From Streptomyces sp. MBT53 (lineage in GTDB: Bacteria; Actinomycetota; Actinomycetes; Streptomycetales; Streptomycetaceae): a stretch of 33,645 nt of DNA. This document shows, piece after piece, positions 14,907 through 22,751 of this stretch. The stretch lies in the NCBI RefSeq assembly GCF_016654115.1, contig NZ_JAEQAZ010000135.1, forward strand, positions 1 through 33,645, read 5' to 3'. Below the pieces are notes generated by a model that was not told where the DNA came from, did no database searches, and saw only the letters and a program-made list of their open reading frames with translations. The stretch's first letter is position 1, and each line of letters begins with the position of its first letter. A program made the translations under genes and the position numbers.

Positions 14907-16055
14907 ATGGATACGCGTGAGGCAGCGGTCGTGGGCATCGGCCGGACGCCGTTCAGCGCGTCCTCGGGCCGGACCCCCCTGGCCATGGCCGCCGAAGCCG
15001 CGCGCGCCGCACTCGACGATGCCGGGCTCCGGCCGACCGAGGTGGACGGCGTCATCGACTTCCACACCAACGACTCGGCATCAGCGGCCGACGTCGCACG
15101 GGCCGTCGGCGCCTTCGACCTCGGGCTCGCGATGGACGTGTACGGCGGGGGCAACATCGCGGTCACTGTCGTGGGTCAGGCGTTCGCCGCGGTCCAGGCC
15201 GGTGTCTGCGAGGTGGCGGTCGTCTTCCGTTCCCTCCAGGGCAGGTCGGGCAACCGCTACGGGCGAGGGGAAAGGCCAGCGCTGCCGATGAGGGGCGAGA
15301 TGCAGTTCGCCGCCCTGAACGGGTTCGTCGTACCGCCGATGTGGATCGCCATGTTCGCCCAGCGGCACAAGCACGTGTACGGCACCCGGGACGAGGACTT
15401 CGGACAGATCGCCATCACCACCCGCAAGCACGCCGCGGCCAATCCCCATGCCATGCAGCGACAGGTGTTCGACATGGACGACTACCTGTCCGCCCGCTGG
15501 ATATACGAACCGTTCCGCCTCTACGACTGCTGCCTGGAGACCGACGGCGCGGTGGCCCTCGTGGTCACGACGGTGGAGCGAGCCAGGTCTCTGCGACATG
15601 ACCCGATCCGGATCGCGGGCTTCGGCGAAGCCCACACACACGGCGGTTCCTGGACGAACTTCCCTGACATGTCCGAGATGTACTCCGCCTACGCGTCCAA
15701 GCGCCTCTGGGCGAGCACCGGTCTGCGTCCCGCGGACTTGGACGTCGCCTGCATGTACGACTGCTTCACCGGGACCGTGCTGGCCACGGTCGAGGACTTC
15801 GGACTGTGCCCGAAGGGCGAGGTCGGCGCGTTCTTCGGCGAGGGCCGGGCCACGTACGGCGGCGATGTCGTGGTGAACCCGCACGGTGGGCTGCTGTCGG
15901 AGGGGTACCTGCACGGTCTCAACCATCACTACGAGGCGGTCCTCCAGTTACGCGGCGACGCCGGCGGCCGCCAGGTCCCCGATGCCCGCCACGCTCTCGT
16001 CACCGCAGGGGCCGGTCCGGCGGGCGGCGCCCTGATCTACGAGGCGTCGCGATGA
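14907..16055 (+). CDS. Thiolase-fold protein without catalytic Cys (Ltp2/lipid-transfer type)
   Basis: 382 residues starting at the ATG with GGAGG close upstream. The thiolase start (AAVVGIGRTPF) and N-half (AAEAARAALDDAG) are clear. At the position of the nucleophilic Cys the protein reads DVYGGGNIAV (about 78-86), so it cannot be a normal thiolase. This replacement is typical of the SCP-x/Ltp group, in which Ltp2-like members act with a DUF35 subunit as retro-aldolases on CoA-bound side chains; the next gene encodes such a subunit. Tyr284 (CMYDCF) and Tyr334 (SEGYLHG) are candidates for catalytic tyrosines of that group, but I cannot align them here. Codon 348 is TTA, so full translation would need the bldA tRNA in a Streptomyces host. 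Confidence 0.85.
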   Translation: MDTREAAVVGIGRTPFSASSGRTPLAMAAEAARAALDDAGLRPTEVDGVIDFHTNDSASAADVARAVGAFDLGLAMDVYGGGNIAVTVVGQAFAAVQAGVCEVAVVFRSLQGRSGNRYGRGERPALPMRGEMQFAALNGFVVPPMWIAMFAQRHKHVYGTRDEDFGQIAITTRKHAAANPHAMQRQVFDMDDYLSARWIYEPFRLYDCCLETDGAVALVVTTVERARSLRHDPIRIAGFGEAHTHGGSWTNFPDMSEMYSAYASKRLWASTGLRPADLDVACMYDCFTGTVLATVEDFGLCPKGEVGAFFGEGRATYGGDVVVNPHGGLLSEGYLHGLNHHYEAVLQLRGDAGGRQVPDARHALVTAGAGPAGGALIYEASR

Positions 16056-16504
16056 ACCGGACCGGACCGATCCCAGCACCACCGGCACCGCTGATCGACA
16101 CGGACAGCGCCGGGTTCTGGGAGGCCACGCGGGAGGGACGCATCGCGCTGTGCCGCTGTTCGGACTGCGGCACGTGGCTCGCCAGACCGCTCGAACGCTG
16201 CAACCGCTGCGGCGGACCGACGTCGTTCACCGACGTCACCGGTACCGGCACCGTCTACAGCTTCATCGTGGTCCACCACGGCAGCGTGCCGGCGTTCGCG
16301 GCCCTGGTTCCCTACGTCCTCGCCCTCGTCGAGTTCGACGAGGGGCCACGGCTGCCGGGGATCCTGCTCGACGAACAGGGGCCAGGAGTGGCCGTCGGCC
16401 AACGCGTACGCGCGGAGTTGACGCGGTTCACCGGCGCCGAAGAGCGAGCCGTCGTCTACCGCCGCGTGAACGACGTCGAGCAGCCCTCGGTGCCCGACGA
16501 GTGA
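16052..16504 (+). CDS. DUF35 zinc-ribbon/OB-fold protein, partner of the thiolase-like protein
   Basis: 150 residues. The zinc ribbon is CxCxxC...CxxC (CRCSDCGTWLARPLERCNRC, about 31-51), followed by an OB-fold half (VTGTGTVYSFIVVHH, PYVLALVEFDEGPRLPGIL). The start overlaps the thiolase stop as ATGA, so the two are translationally coupled and probably form a complex. DUF35 proteins bind acyl-CoA and complete the active site of Ltp2-type aldolases or of HMG-CoA-synthase-like enzymes. The usual neighbours of steroid side-chain aldolases (acyl-CoA dehydrogenases, MaoC hydratases) are absent here, so the substrate may be something else. Confidence 0.9.
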   Translation: MNRTGPIPAPPAPLIDTDSAGFWEATREGRIALCRCSDCGTWLARPLERCNRCGGPTSFTDVTGTGTVYSFIVVHHGSVPAFAALVPYVLALVEFDEGPRLPGILLDEQGPGVAVGQRVRAELTRFTGAEERAVVYRRVNDVEQPSVPDE

Positions 16505-16705
16505 AGAAGTCCATACGTGGAAGCAGGTCGCCGGCCTGATGTCCGGCCCACCCGGGGCGCGGGCGCCGGTTCACACGCCCCAGCCGGCGCCGGCCGTCGG
16601 CTGTCGCATTCCGACGTACTGCTGAGCGTCCGGACACGAGGACGGCGACGGCGGGTCGCGCCACGTCGTGCCGCATCCAACGAACCACGAGGACGGGAGA
16701 GACGG

Positions 16706-17464
16706 ATGTCCGACGACGAGTACCGGGGCAAGGTCGCGATCGTCACAGGGGGCGGCCGGGGGCTGGGACGTGCTTTCGGCGCCGCGTTGGCGGCGCGGGG
16801 CGCGCACGTGGTTCTCGCCGATGTCGACGGCGCCGCGGCCACGTCGGCTGCCGCGGCGTTCACGGCGCAGGGCGGGAGCGCGACCGGAACCGTCTGCGAT
16901 GTGACCGACGAGGACGGTGTCGCGGAGATGATCAGCGGAATCGCCGAACGGCACGGTGGTGTCGACATCATGGTCAACAACGCGGGTCTGCACGCGGCCG
17001 ACTACTACCAGCAGTTCACCCAGCTCGGACTCACGAAGATCCGGAGGCTGTTCGACGTCAACATCATGGGCGTGGTCATCTGTTCGCTCGCGGTGAGAGA
17101 GGCCATGCGCGGACGGGTCGGCGCCGGCATCGTCAACATCTCCTCGTCCGCGGCCTACGCCAACCGGAATGCCTACGCCGTGTCCAAACTCGCCGTCCGT
17201 GGCCTGACGATGTCGTTCGCGCGCGAGTTCGCGGAGGACGGTATCCGCGTGAACGCGATCGCACCCGGACTCATTTTCACCGACACCATCCGGGCCGAGG
17301 TACCACGGGCCGAGGTGGAGCGCGCGCTGGGCGAGCAGATTCTCCGACGCGAGGGTACGGAGGGAGACATCGTCGAGGCGCTGCTCTATCTCACCTCGAC
17401 GAAGGCGTCCTTTCTCACCGGAGAGACGTTGCGGGTCACGGGCGGCTTCGGACTCTCCGTCTAG
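16706..17464 (+). CDS. Classical short-chain dehydrogenase/reductase
   Basis: 252 residues with all classical SDR features: TGGGRGLGRA (about 14-23), DVD after the second strand, NNAG (about 91-94), the Ser in NISSSAAY, AYAVSK as YxxxK, and IAPG. ADVDG after the second strand suggests NAD preference. GGAGAG precedes the ATG. It lies 201 bases after the DUF35 gene in the same direction; the gap holds no convincing gene. It probably oxidises a hydroxyl of the same pathway, or reduces the ketone. Unlike the other three SDRs in the window it should be catalytically competent. Confidence 0.92.
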   Translation: MSDDEYRGKVAIVTGGGRGLGRAFGAALAARGAHVVLADVDGAAATSAAAAFTAQGGSATGTVCDVTDEDGVAEMISGIAERHGGVDIMVNNAGLHAADYYQQFTQLGLTKIRRLFDVNIMGVVICSLAVREAMRGRVGAGIVNISSSAAYANRNAYAVSKLAVRGLTMSFAREFAEDGIRVNAIAPGLIFTDTIRAEVPRAEVERALGEQILRREGTEGDIVEALLYLTSTKASFLTGETLRVTGGFGLSV

Positions 17465-17470
17465 CGGCGG

Positions 17471-17499
17471 CACATCATTCCGGGACACATCATTCCGGG
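17471..17499. repeat. Tandem 15-bp duplication after the SDR gene
   Basis: cacatcattccggga at 17471-17485 is followed at once by cacatcattccggg at 17486-17499. It starts six bases after the stop codon and is probably a replication-slippage product. Confidence 0.9.
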
Positions 17500-17563
17500 C
17501 GCACCGACCAGGAGATCGCCCCAGACGGCACGCCCCAGCACGACAGGGCGGACGTCCCGGAAG

Positions 17564-17956
17564 TCAGGCGTCCAGCCGCTCCTCCAGACGGACTGTCACG
17601 GTGTCTCCTTCCTCCTTGCCGATCGCCTTGCGCACTTCCGCCTTCACCGGCAGCTTGTGCGTGCCGTCTCCCAGGGCCATGAACGAACTGCGGAACGGAT
17701 GCCCGTCGATCGTGCCCCGGACCTTCACCAGGCCGTGGGTGCCGAAGTACTCGGCCGACTCCGGCCATACGACATAGGTCCAGCCACCCTTGCCCGGGCT
17801 CTTCCGCAGGGTCGCGGTGAATTGCCTGTCCATCGCGGATACCGCCTGATCAGGAGCTTCCAACGAGAATGAGGGTGTTGCCGTCCGGGACCCCTGCTGG
17901 TCGGTGACGCGCATTCCGACCGTGGCCACCTGTGTGATGCGGGTGGTGTTGCTCAT
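17564..17956 (-). CDS. DUF1905-domain protein
   Basis: 130 residues from the ATG at 17956, which has GGAGG upstream; the frame is open to 18025 without a better site. The C-terminal two thirds match DUF1905: FTATLRKSPGKGGWTYVVWPES, then YFGTHGLVKVRGTIDGHPFRSSFMALGDGTHKLPV and VRKAIGKEEGDTVTVRLEE, a small beta-barrel. The molecular role of this family is not established. The first 40 residues are Thr/Ser-rich and may be disordered. It points toward the metabolic cluster and away from the beta-propeller gene, with a long non-coding gap between. Confidence 0.85.
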   Translation of the reverse strand: MSNTTRITQVATVGMRVTDQQGSRTATPSFSLEAPDQAVSAMDRQFTATLRKSPGKGGWTYVVWPESAEYFGTHGLVKVRGTIDGHPFRSSFMALGDGTHKLPVKAEVRKAIGKEEGDTVTVRLEERLDA

Positions 17957-18141
17957 CCCTGCCTCCGCTTCCTTGGTATTCACCATGCAGGACGGAGCCA
18001 GGAGAGGAAACTCATCGCCGGCCACGAAGATCGGTCCGGCGCCCTGCCGCGGGCGTCCGGCAGCGAATCAGGGCGTTCCTATTGATCACGATAGCCAGTT
18101 TCGGCCGACTCACCCATGGATGCGGTATTCGCCCGGCGGAA

Positions 18142-18157
18142 TGGTACTGCGGTACCA
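18142..18157 (+). promoter_or_regulatory. Operator palindrome upstream of the beta-propeller gene
   Basis: TGGTAC-TGCG-GTACCA. Its last 14 bases recur exactly, in the same orientation relative to transcription, upstream of the ABC operon (23786-23799, minus strand). In both places the motif ends exactly 54 bases before a TAGCCT -10. It is probably an activator site for the NarL-type regulator encoded between them. Confidence 0.75.
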
Positions 18158-18211
18158 CCCCGCCAGATCAATTGTCTCCCGTGGTCCCACGGACACGGCG
18201 GCGGTTTTCTC

Positions 18212-18217
18212 TAGCCT
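18212..18217 (+). promoter_or_regulatory. -10 element (TAGCCT) of the beta-propeller gene
   Basis: TAGCCT within ctctagcctgag. CCACGG ends 19 bases upstream (18187-18192) at the place of a poor -35, and ATTGT (18171-18175) is conserved further up; both occur at the same distances in the ABC operon promoter. Confidence 0.65.
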
Positions 18218-18269
18218 GAGCTGGCTGGATCACGGCGCAGCAAAGAGAAGCAGTTTACCTTGCGGCGGA

Positions 18270-18341
18270 GTCGATTTTACCTTTTCGCAAGAAAACGACT
18301 TATAGACATCCGGCCGCTTTCGATCCCGTGCTCCAGAGCAC
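18270..18341 (+). promoter_or_regulatory. Structured leader of the beta-propeller mRNA
   Basis: Two stem-loops lie in the leader. Arms gtcg(a)tttt/aaaacgac span 18270-18299 with a bulged A, and gtgctc-ca-gagcac spans 18328-18341. A possible second -10 (TATAGA, 18301-18306) lies between them. No known riboswitch was recognised. Confidence 0.35.
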
Positions 18342-18382
18342 AAACGAACTCTGTTCCGACGAACACGGAAATTGAGGATCAC

Positions 18383-19741
18383 ATGGCGCTGTTCAGAAAT
18401 TCCTCCACGACGTTAAGCGCGGCGGCATTCTCCGCGCTGTTCCTGGTGTACGGATCACCCGCCGCGGTGGCCTCGCCGACGGGCGTGGGCAACGCGGCCA
18501 TCCACGAGGTCGACGTCACCAACATGCTGGCCACCAAGGAGGGCCAGCCGACGGTCGCCGTCAACCCGAGAAATCCGAAGAACCTGGTCTTCGTGTCGAC
18601 GATCTTCCCGCCGTCGCCGGGCCTGGAGCCGGTCGACGGCGGCTGCTTCCTCGCCTACTCCAACGACAGGGGCGACACCTGGACCCAGGTCGCCTGGCCG
18701 CTCGGTACCGCGGCGCCCAAGTGCGGTGAGCCCAGCGTGCAGTTCGACGCGAAGGGCACCGTGTACGTGGACAACAACCAGGTCAGTTCAGGCCTGGCCG
18801 CGAACCTCGTCAACCACAACCAGGTCGCCAAGTCCACGGACGGCGGCCGGACCTGGACCGACCCGGTGTCCACACCGCTGCTCCTCGGCGGGGCCCCGAA
18901 GATGCGCGTGGACGCGGCGACCGGCAAGGTCTACGCGGTCGCCGGGGCGGCCTGGGAGTACCCGAGCGCGGTCTCCGTCAGCGCGGACGGCGGCAAGACC
19001 TTCAGCAGCGACTCACGGGTCATCCCGGGCCCGATGCCCTGCATCGAGGTGGCGCCCGGCATCCCGCTCGTGTGCGGCTACCCGGGCCGGGAGATCGCCG
19101 TGTACGGCGGCATCCTCGTCTCGGCCTCCCAGGAGGCGGGCCAGCCGGTGAACTTCCACGTCAGCCGCGACGACGGCAAGACGTGGACGAACACCACCCT
19201 CAAGGACGGCCAGGGCAACCCGGTCGCGGCGGGCACCGGATCCCTGGTGCCGGTGCCCGCCCTGGGCGCGGCAGCCGACCCCGTCCCATGGGTCGCCGCC
19301 GACACCTCCCACCGCGGCCGGTTCGCCGTCATGGTCCCCCGGGACTCCAACACCCTGGACGTCTACGTCACCCCGGACGCCGGCAAGACCTGGACCGGCC
19401 CGGCAACGATCTCCGCGACGGGCGCCGTGCGGCCGGCGATCGACTTCGGCGCGAACGGCGATCTGGGGGTCATGTGGCGGACCACCACGGGCGACGCGTT
19501 CTCGGCCGTCTCCTTCGACCACGGACGCTCCTTCAGCGCCCCGGTGCAGGTCAACCACGTCACCGAGCCGGTCGGCGAGACGGGCCCGCCCGGTGACCGC
19601 TGGTCGGGCATCACGCTCACCGACAAGTACGCCTACGTCACCTGGGCCGACGGGCGGAACAACTCCTCCCTCGACTCGATCATCAGCCGGGTACCGCTGA
19701 AGCTGTACAAGAAGGAGACCGCCTCGACGTCGACCAACTGA
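18383..19741 (+). CDS. Secreted Asp-box (BNR) beta-propeller protein, sialidase-like fold
   Basis: 452 residues with a Sec signal peptide (basic MALFR, hydrophobic AAAFSALFLVYG, probable cut after AAVA near 31). Six Asp-boxes follow: SNDRGDTW, STDGGRTW, SADGGKTF, SRDDGKTW, TPDAGKTW and SFDHGRSF, spaced as in a six-bladed propeller. Two Cys pairs could form disulfides. Asp-box propellers include sialidases but also many non-enzymatic proteins; I see no sialidase Arg triad or FRIP motif and do not call it a sialidase. Codon 11, inside the signal peptide, is TTA, a sign of bldA control. It is convergent with the ABC/two-component operon and shares its promoter pattern, so the protein may be part of that sensing or export system. 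Confidence 0.85.
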   Translation: MALFRNSSTTLSAAAFSALFLVYGSPAAVASPTGVGNAAIHEVDVTNMLATKEGQPTVAVNPRNPKNLVFVSTIFPPSPGLEPVDGGCFLAYSNDRGDTWTQVAWPLGTAAPKCGEPSVQFDAKGTVYVDNNQVSSGLAANLVNHNQVAKSTDGGRTWTDPVSTPLLLGGAPKMRVDAATGKVYAVAGAAWEYPSAVSVSADGGKTFSSDSRVIPGPMPCIEVAPGIPLVCGYPGREIAVYGGILVSASQEAGQPVNFHVSRDDGKTWTNTTLKDGQGNPVAAGTGSLVPVPALGAAADPVPWVAADTSHRGRFAVMVPRDSNTLDVYVTPDAGKTWTGPATISATGAVRPAIDFGANGDLGVMWRTTTGDAFSAVSFDHGRSFSAPVQVNHVTEPVGETGPPGDRWSGITLTDKYAYVTWADGRNNSSLDSIISRVPLKLYKKETASTSTN

Positions 19742-19762
19742 GACAACAAGCCTGACGCACGG

Positions 19763-19796
19763 CAGTGTGCCGCCGAGTCACCTCGGCGGCACACTG
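19763..19796. terminator. Strong bidirectional terminator
   Basis: A perfect 15-base stem, cagtgtgccgccgag/ctcggcggcacactg, with loop TCAC. It lies 21 bases after the propeller stop and 30 bases beyond the convergent response regulator stop. No U-tract follows, as is usual in this group. Confidence 0.88.
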
Positions 19797-19826
19797 TCAT
19801 GCCCACGACACCGAAGCGTGCGGTGC

Positions 19827-20492
19827 TCACTGCCGGGGAGCGACCAGCCCCGCGTCGTAGGCGAGGATGACCGCCTGGATGCGGTCCCGGGCTCCGACCT
19901 TGGCCAGCACCCGGCCGACATGCTTCTTCACGGTCGACTCGGTCAGCACGAAACGTTCGGCGATCTCCGCGTTCGTCCAGCCCGTGCCGATGGCGACGAG
20001 CACCTCGTGCTCGCGTTCGGTGAGCGTCGCCAACCGTGGGTCCGTACGCGGTCCCGCGTCCGGCGCGAGCACGTCGTGCGCGTGCGCGTCGAGCAGACGA
20101 CGGGTCAACCGGGGGGACACGACGGCGTCGCCGGTCGCGACGGCCTGGATCCCGGCGAGGAGTTCCGCCGGCCGGACGTCCTTGAGCAGAAAGCCGCTGG
20201 CCCCGGCACGCAGTCCGGCGTAGGCGTACTCGTCGAGGTCGAAGGTGGTCAGGATGAGCACGCGGGTGCGGCCGCCCGCCGCCACGATGCGGCGGGTGGC
20301 CTCGATGCCGTCGAGACCGGGCATCCGTACGTCCATCAGGACCACGTCGGGGCTCAGTTCGGCCGCCATGCGCACCGCCTGCGCGCCGTTGTCGGCCTCG
20401 CCCACGACGCTCACGCCGGGGGAACCGTCGAGCAGCATCCGGAAGCCCATGCGGGGCAGCGGCTGGTCGTCGGCGATCAGGATCGTGGTCAT
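19827..20492 (-). CDS. NarL/FixJ-type response regulator
   Basis: 221 residues. The receiver domain has the acidic pair ADDQ (8-9), the phosphoacceptor Asp54 (VVLMDVRMPG) and Lys in FLLKDVRP (about 103-107). The C-terminal LuxR helix-turn-helix is LTEREHEVLVAIGTGWTNAEIAERFVLTESTVKKHVGRVLAKVGARDR. Its start overlaps the stop of the kinase gene by four bases (ATGA). It is the last gene of the operon ATPase-permease-kinase-regulator. I infer that it binds the GTACTGCGGTACCA motif upstream of its own operon and of the propeller gene. Confidence 0.95.
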   Translation of the reverse strand: MTTILIADDQPLPRMGFRMLLDGSPGVSVVGEADNGAQAVRMAAELSPDVVLMDVRMPGLDGIEATRRIVAAGGRTRVLILTTFDLDEYAYAGLRAGASGFLLKDVRPAELLAGIQAVATGDAVVSPRLTRRLLDAHAHDVLAPDAGPRTDPRLATLTEREHEVLVAIGTGWTNAEIAERFVLTESTVKKHVGRVLAKVGARDRIQAVILAYDAGLVAPRQ

Positions 20493-21901
20493 GGCGTGGC
20501 TTCTCCGGAGGTGGCCTGGGCGGACGGATCGAGCAGGACGTCCACGATCCAGCCCTGGCCGTCCTCGCGTGGTCCGATGGTGGCGGTGCCGTCGTAGAGC
20601 GCGGCCCGTTGGCGGATGCCGACCAGGCCATGTCCGCTGTCCCCGCGGTGAGCCGTGGACGGTCTCCGCGAGAGTGAACCGGTGTCGGTGACCCGGACGC
20701 GCAGCAGCTCGTCCTCGACCGCGACCGTGACGTCGGCCGAGGCACCGGGGCCGACGTGTTTGAGGGTGTTGGTCAGGGCTTCCTGCACGACGCGGAACAC
20801 CGTGAGCTGCACACCACGGCCCAGCGCGTCGACCGGGCCGACGGTGTGGTAGGCCACGGGCAGACCGGCCGCGCGCACCCGGGCCAGCAGAGTGTCCAGG
20901 TCCCGGACGCCCGGCTGCGGGGACCGAGGGGTGTTCTCGGGGTCCTCCTGCTCAGAGGATTCGCGCAACACCCCCAGCACGCGCCGGAGTTCGTCCATCG
21001 CCTGCCGGCCGGTGTCGCCGATGAGATGGAGCGCCTGCTCGGTGCGGCCGGGGTCGCGGGTGGTGAGTACGGCGGCGCCGTCGGCGAGGTTGACCATGAC
21101 CGACAGGTTGTGGCCGACGATGTCGTGCATCTCGCGGGCGATGCGCGAGCGCTCCGCCGCAGCGGTCAGCCGGACCCGCTGGTCGCGCTCGATCTCCAGC
21201 CGCGCTGCCCGGTCCCGCAGCGCGGACAGGTACAACCGGCTGATCCGGAAGGTCAGGCCGAGGGCGACGGCCCCGATGCCGGTGCCGACCGACAGGATCA
21301 GGAAGGCCACCGGACCGGTCGTCGGGATCACGGTGACGACGAGCACCACCCACCCCAACACGGTCACCGGCAGCGCCCAGCAGATCGCTCGCGGCGAGGC
21401 GTGCAGCGCCAGGTCGAACAGGGCGATCAGCAGGACAAGGGCGGCGGCGGGCCCCAGCCCCAGCGACCACATGACCGGGCACACCACGAGGCAGACACCG
21501 AAGACCGCGGCGGGATGGCGGCGCCGCCACCACAGTGGCACGACCAGCACGGCCGCGATGCCCAGCACCACACCGACCGGCAGACCTGCACCCACCGGGC
21601 GCGACACGGGGTGATCGGGGCCGTGCACGAGCAGGTCCGGCGGCGCGGCGGCGGCGACCAGGACGACCACGATGCTGTCGAGCAGCCACGGCCGCCGCCG
21701 GTCGACCGCCCGCAGCCGACCCAGCACCCGCAGCAGCGTGCGCATGACGGGGTGTGCCCAGACAGCCTCGGCCCCTGGGCCGACAGTTGGTCGCCCGGGG
21801 ATCGGCTCGGGCGAGGGCGATGCCGTTGCTGCCCGAACCGACCCGGGCGGCCGGGAAGCCGACCCCGCCCCGCCCGAGTGATCCGGCCTTGTGTGATCCA
21901 T
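20489..21901 (-). CDS. HisKA_3-type sensor histidine kinase
   Basis: 470 residues from the ATG at 21901, which has GAGGA eight bases upstream; the frame is open to 21961. A Pro/Ser-rich cytoplasmic N-tail of about 50 residues precedes a membrane domain of several spans with almost no extracellular loops (about 75-225). A dimerisation helix carries the phosphoacceptor His259 in RIAREMHDIVGHNLSVM, and a HATPase_c domain follows (VVQEALTNTLKHV, VRVTDTG, GHGLVGIRQRAALYDG). Kinases of this shape sense membrane or transporter state, often with an ABC exporter in the same operon, as here. The partner regulator overlaps its stop. Confidence 0.94.
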   Translation of the reverse strand: MDHTRPDHSGGAGSASRPPGSVRAATASPSPEPIPGRPTVGPGAEAVWAHPVMRTLLRVLGRLRAVDRRRPWLLDSIVVVLVAAAAPPDLLVHGPDHPVSRPVGAGLPVGVVLGIAAVLVVPLWWRRRHPAAVFGVCLVVCPVMWSLGLGPAAALVLLIALFDLALHASPRAICWALPVTVLGWVVLVVTVIPTTGPVAFLILSVGTGIGAVALGLTFRISRLYLSALRDRAARLEIERDQRVRLTAAAERSRIAREMHDIVGHNLSVMVNLADGAAVLTTRDPGRTEQALHLIGDTGRQAMDELRRVLGVLRESSEQEDPENTPRSPQPGVRDLDTLLARVRAAGLPVAYHTVGPVDALGRGVQLTVFRVVQEALTNTLKHVGPGASADVTVAVEDELLRVRVTDTGSLSRRPSTAHRGDSGHGLVGIRQRAALYDGTATIGPREDGQGWIVDVLLDPSAQATSGEATP

Positions 21902-21926
21902 CGGGTCCATCCTCGCGGACGCGATC

Positions 21927-22751
21927 TCAGACGTCACTGCGACGCAACCGGTAAGCAGCACCGGCCAGCAACAACACGGCCCACACCAGCAACGCCGTCA
22001 CCCCCGCCCCCGGACCCACCAAGGAACCACTCGACTCGTGCAGGGTCATCACCGACTGACCCGCGTTGCTCGGCAGGTACCGGCTCACCGTGTCCCCCAG
22101 CGAACTGGGCAGCAGCCCGGTCAGACCCGGCAGGACCAGCACCACACCGGCCAGGATCGCGATGCCCCCGGCGTTGTTGCGCACCAGCAGGCCGACCGTC
22201 ACGCCGTACACACCCACCAGCCCCAGATACACACCCGCGCCCACCAGGCACCGGAAGACCCCGGGATCCCCGAGGGACAGCGCGATCTTCTCGCCGTGCA
22301 GCGCGGCGCTGCCCAGCAGGAACGAGACCAGGGCGCCCACGGTGGACGTGACGAACGCGATCGGGCCGTAGACCGCGCACTTCGCCCACAGCACGGACAA
22401 CCGGCCCGGCACCGCGGCGAACGTCGAACGGACCATCCCCGTGCTGTACTCACCCGCGGAGAGCAGGACGCCGAGCGCGCCGACCGCCAGGGCCGCGAGG
22501 TTGGTACCGGCCAGCGCCAGAGTCAACGCCGCACCAGACTGCGCGTCCTTGCCGCCCAGCGGGCCGTCGGGACTGTAGAGGGCCGCGGCGATCGCCCCGA
22601 TGGCCACCAGGAACAGCACAGCCACCCCCAGCGTGATCCAACTGGAGCGCAGCGACCAGAACTTGGACCACTCGGACCTGACCACACGTCGGCCGGTCAC
22701 GCGGTACACCGGACTCACCGGCGTGGTGGTGATGGTGGTGTCGGCGCTCAT
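21927..22751 (-). CDS. ABC-2-type transporter permease
   Basis: 274 residues, six hydrophobic segments. The N-terminal stretch (VVRSEWSKFWSLRSSWITLGVAVLFLV) is typical of ABC-2 permeases, followed by the extracellular loop and paired spans (LAALAVGALGVLLSAGEYSTGMVRSTF; IAILAGVVLVLPGLTGLLP; VTALLVWAVLLLAGAAYRLRR). The start shares a base with the stop of the ATPase gene (TGATG). It should form the membrane channel of an exporter with that ATPase. The cargo is unknown; relatives near kinase/regulator pairs often confer tolerance to peptides or antibiotics. Confidence 0.92.
   Translation of the reverse strand: MSADTTITTTPVSPVYRVTGRRVVRSEWSKFWSLRSSWITLGVAVLFLVAIGAIAAALYSPDGPLGGKDAQSGAALTLALAGTNLAALAVGALGVLLSAGEYSTGMVRSTFAAVPGRLSVLWAKCAVYGPIAFVTSTVGALVSFLLGSAALHGEKIALSLGDPGVFRCLVGAGVYLGLVGVYGVTVGLLVRNNAGGIAILAGVVLVLPGLTGLLPSSLGDTVSRYLPSNAGQSVMTLHESSGSLVGPGAGVTALLVWAVLLLAGAAYRLRRSDV

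Larger units (their letters stand above)
17957..18382. other. 426-bp A+T-richer intergenic region with promoters and structured leader
   Basis: No gene is supported. It holds an imperfect palindrome near 18079-18094 (ctattgatcacgatag) that may serve the DUF1905 gene, the 16-bp palindrome and -10 of the beta-propeller gene (listed separately), and a leader of about 160 bases with two small hairpins. Confidence 0.6.

Noticed and set aside
9488..17464. Reading the cluster as a polyketide or peptide biosynthetic cluster
   Set aside because: No ketosynthase, acyl carrier protein or NRPS domain is present; SRPBCC and NTF2-like proteins alone do not establish it, and a catabolic role is equally possible.
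17465..17563. Possible terminator after the classical SDR
   Set aside because: No convincing stem could be drawn; only the tandem duplication is notable.
18383..19741. Calling the propeller protein a sialidase
   Set aside because: Asp-boxes are structural; the FRIP motif and the Arg triad were not found.
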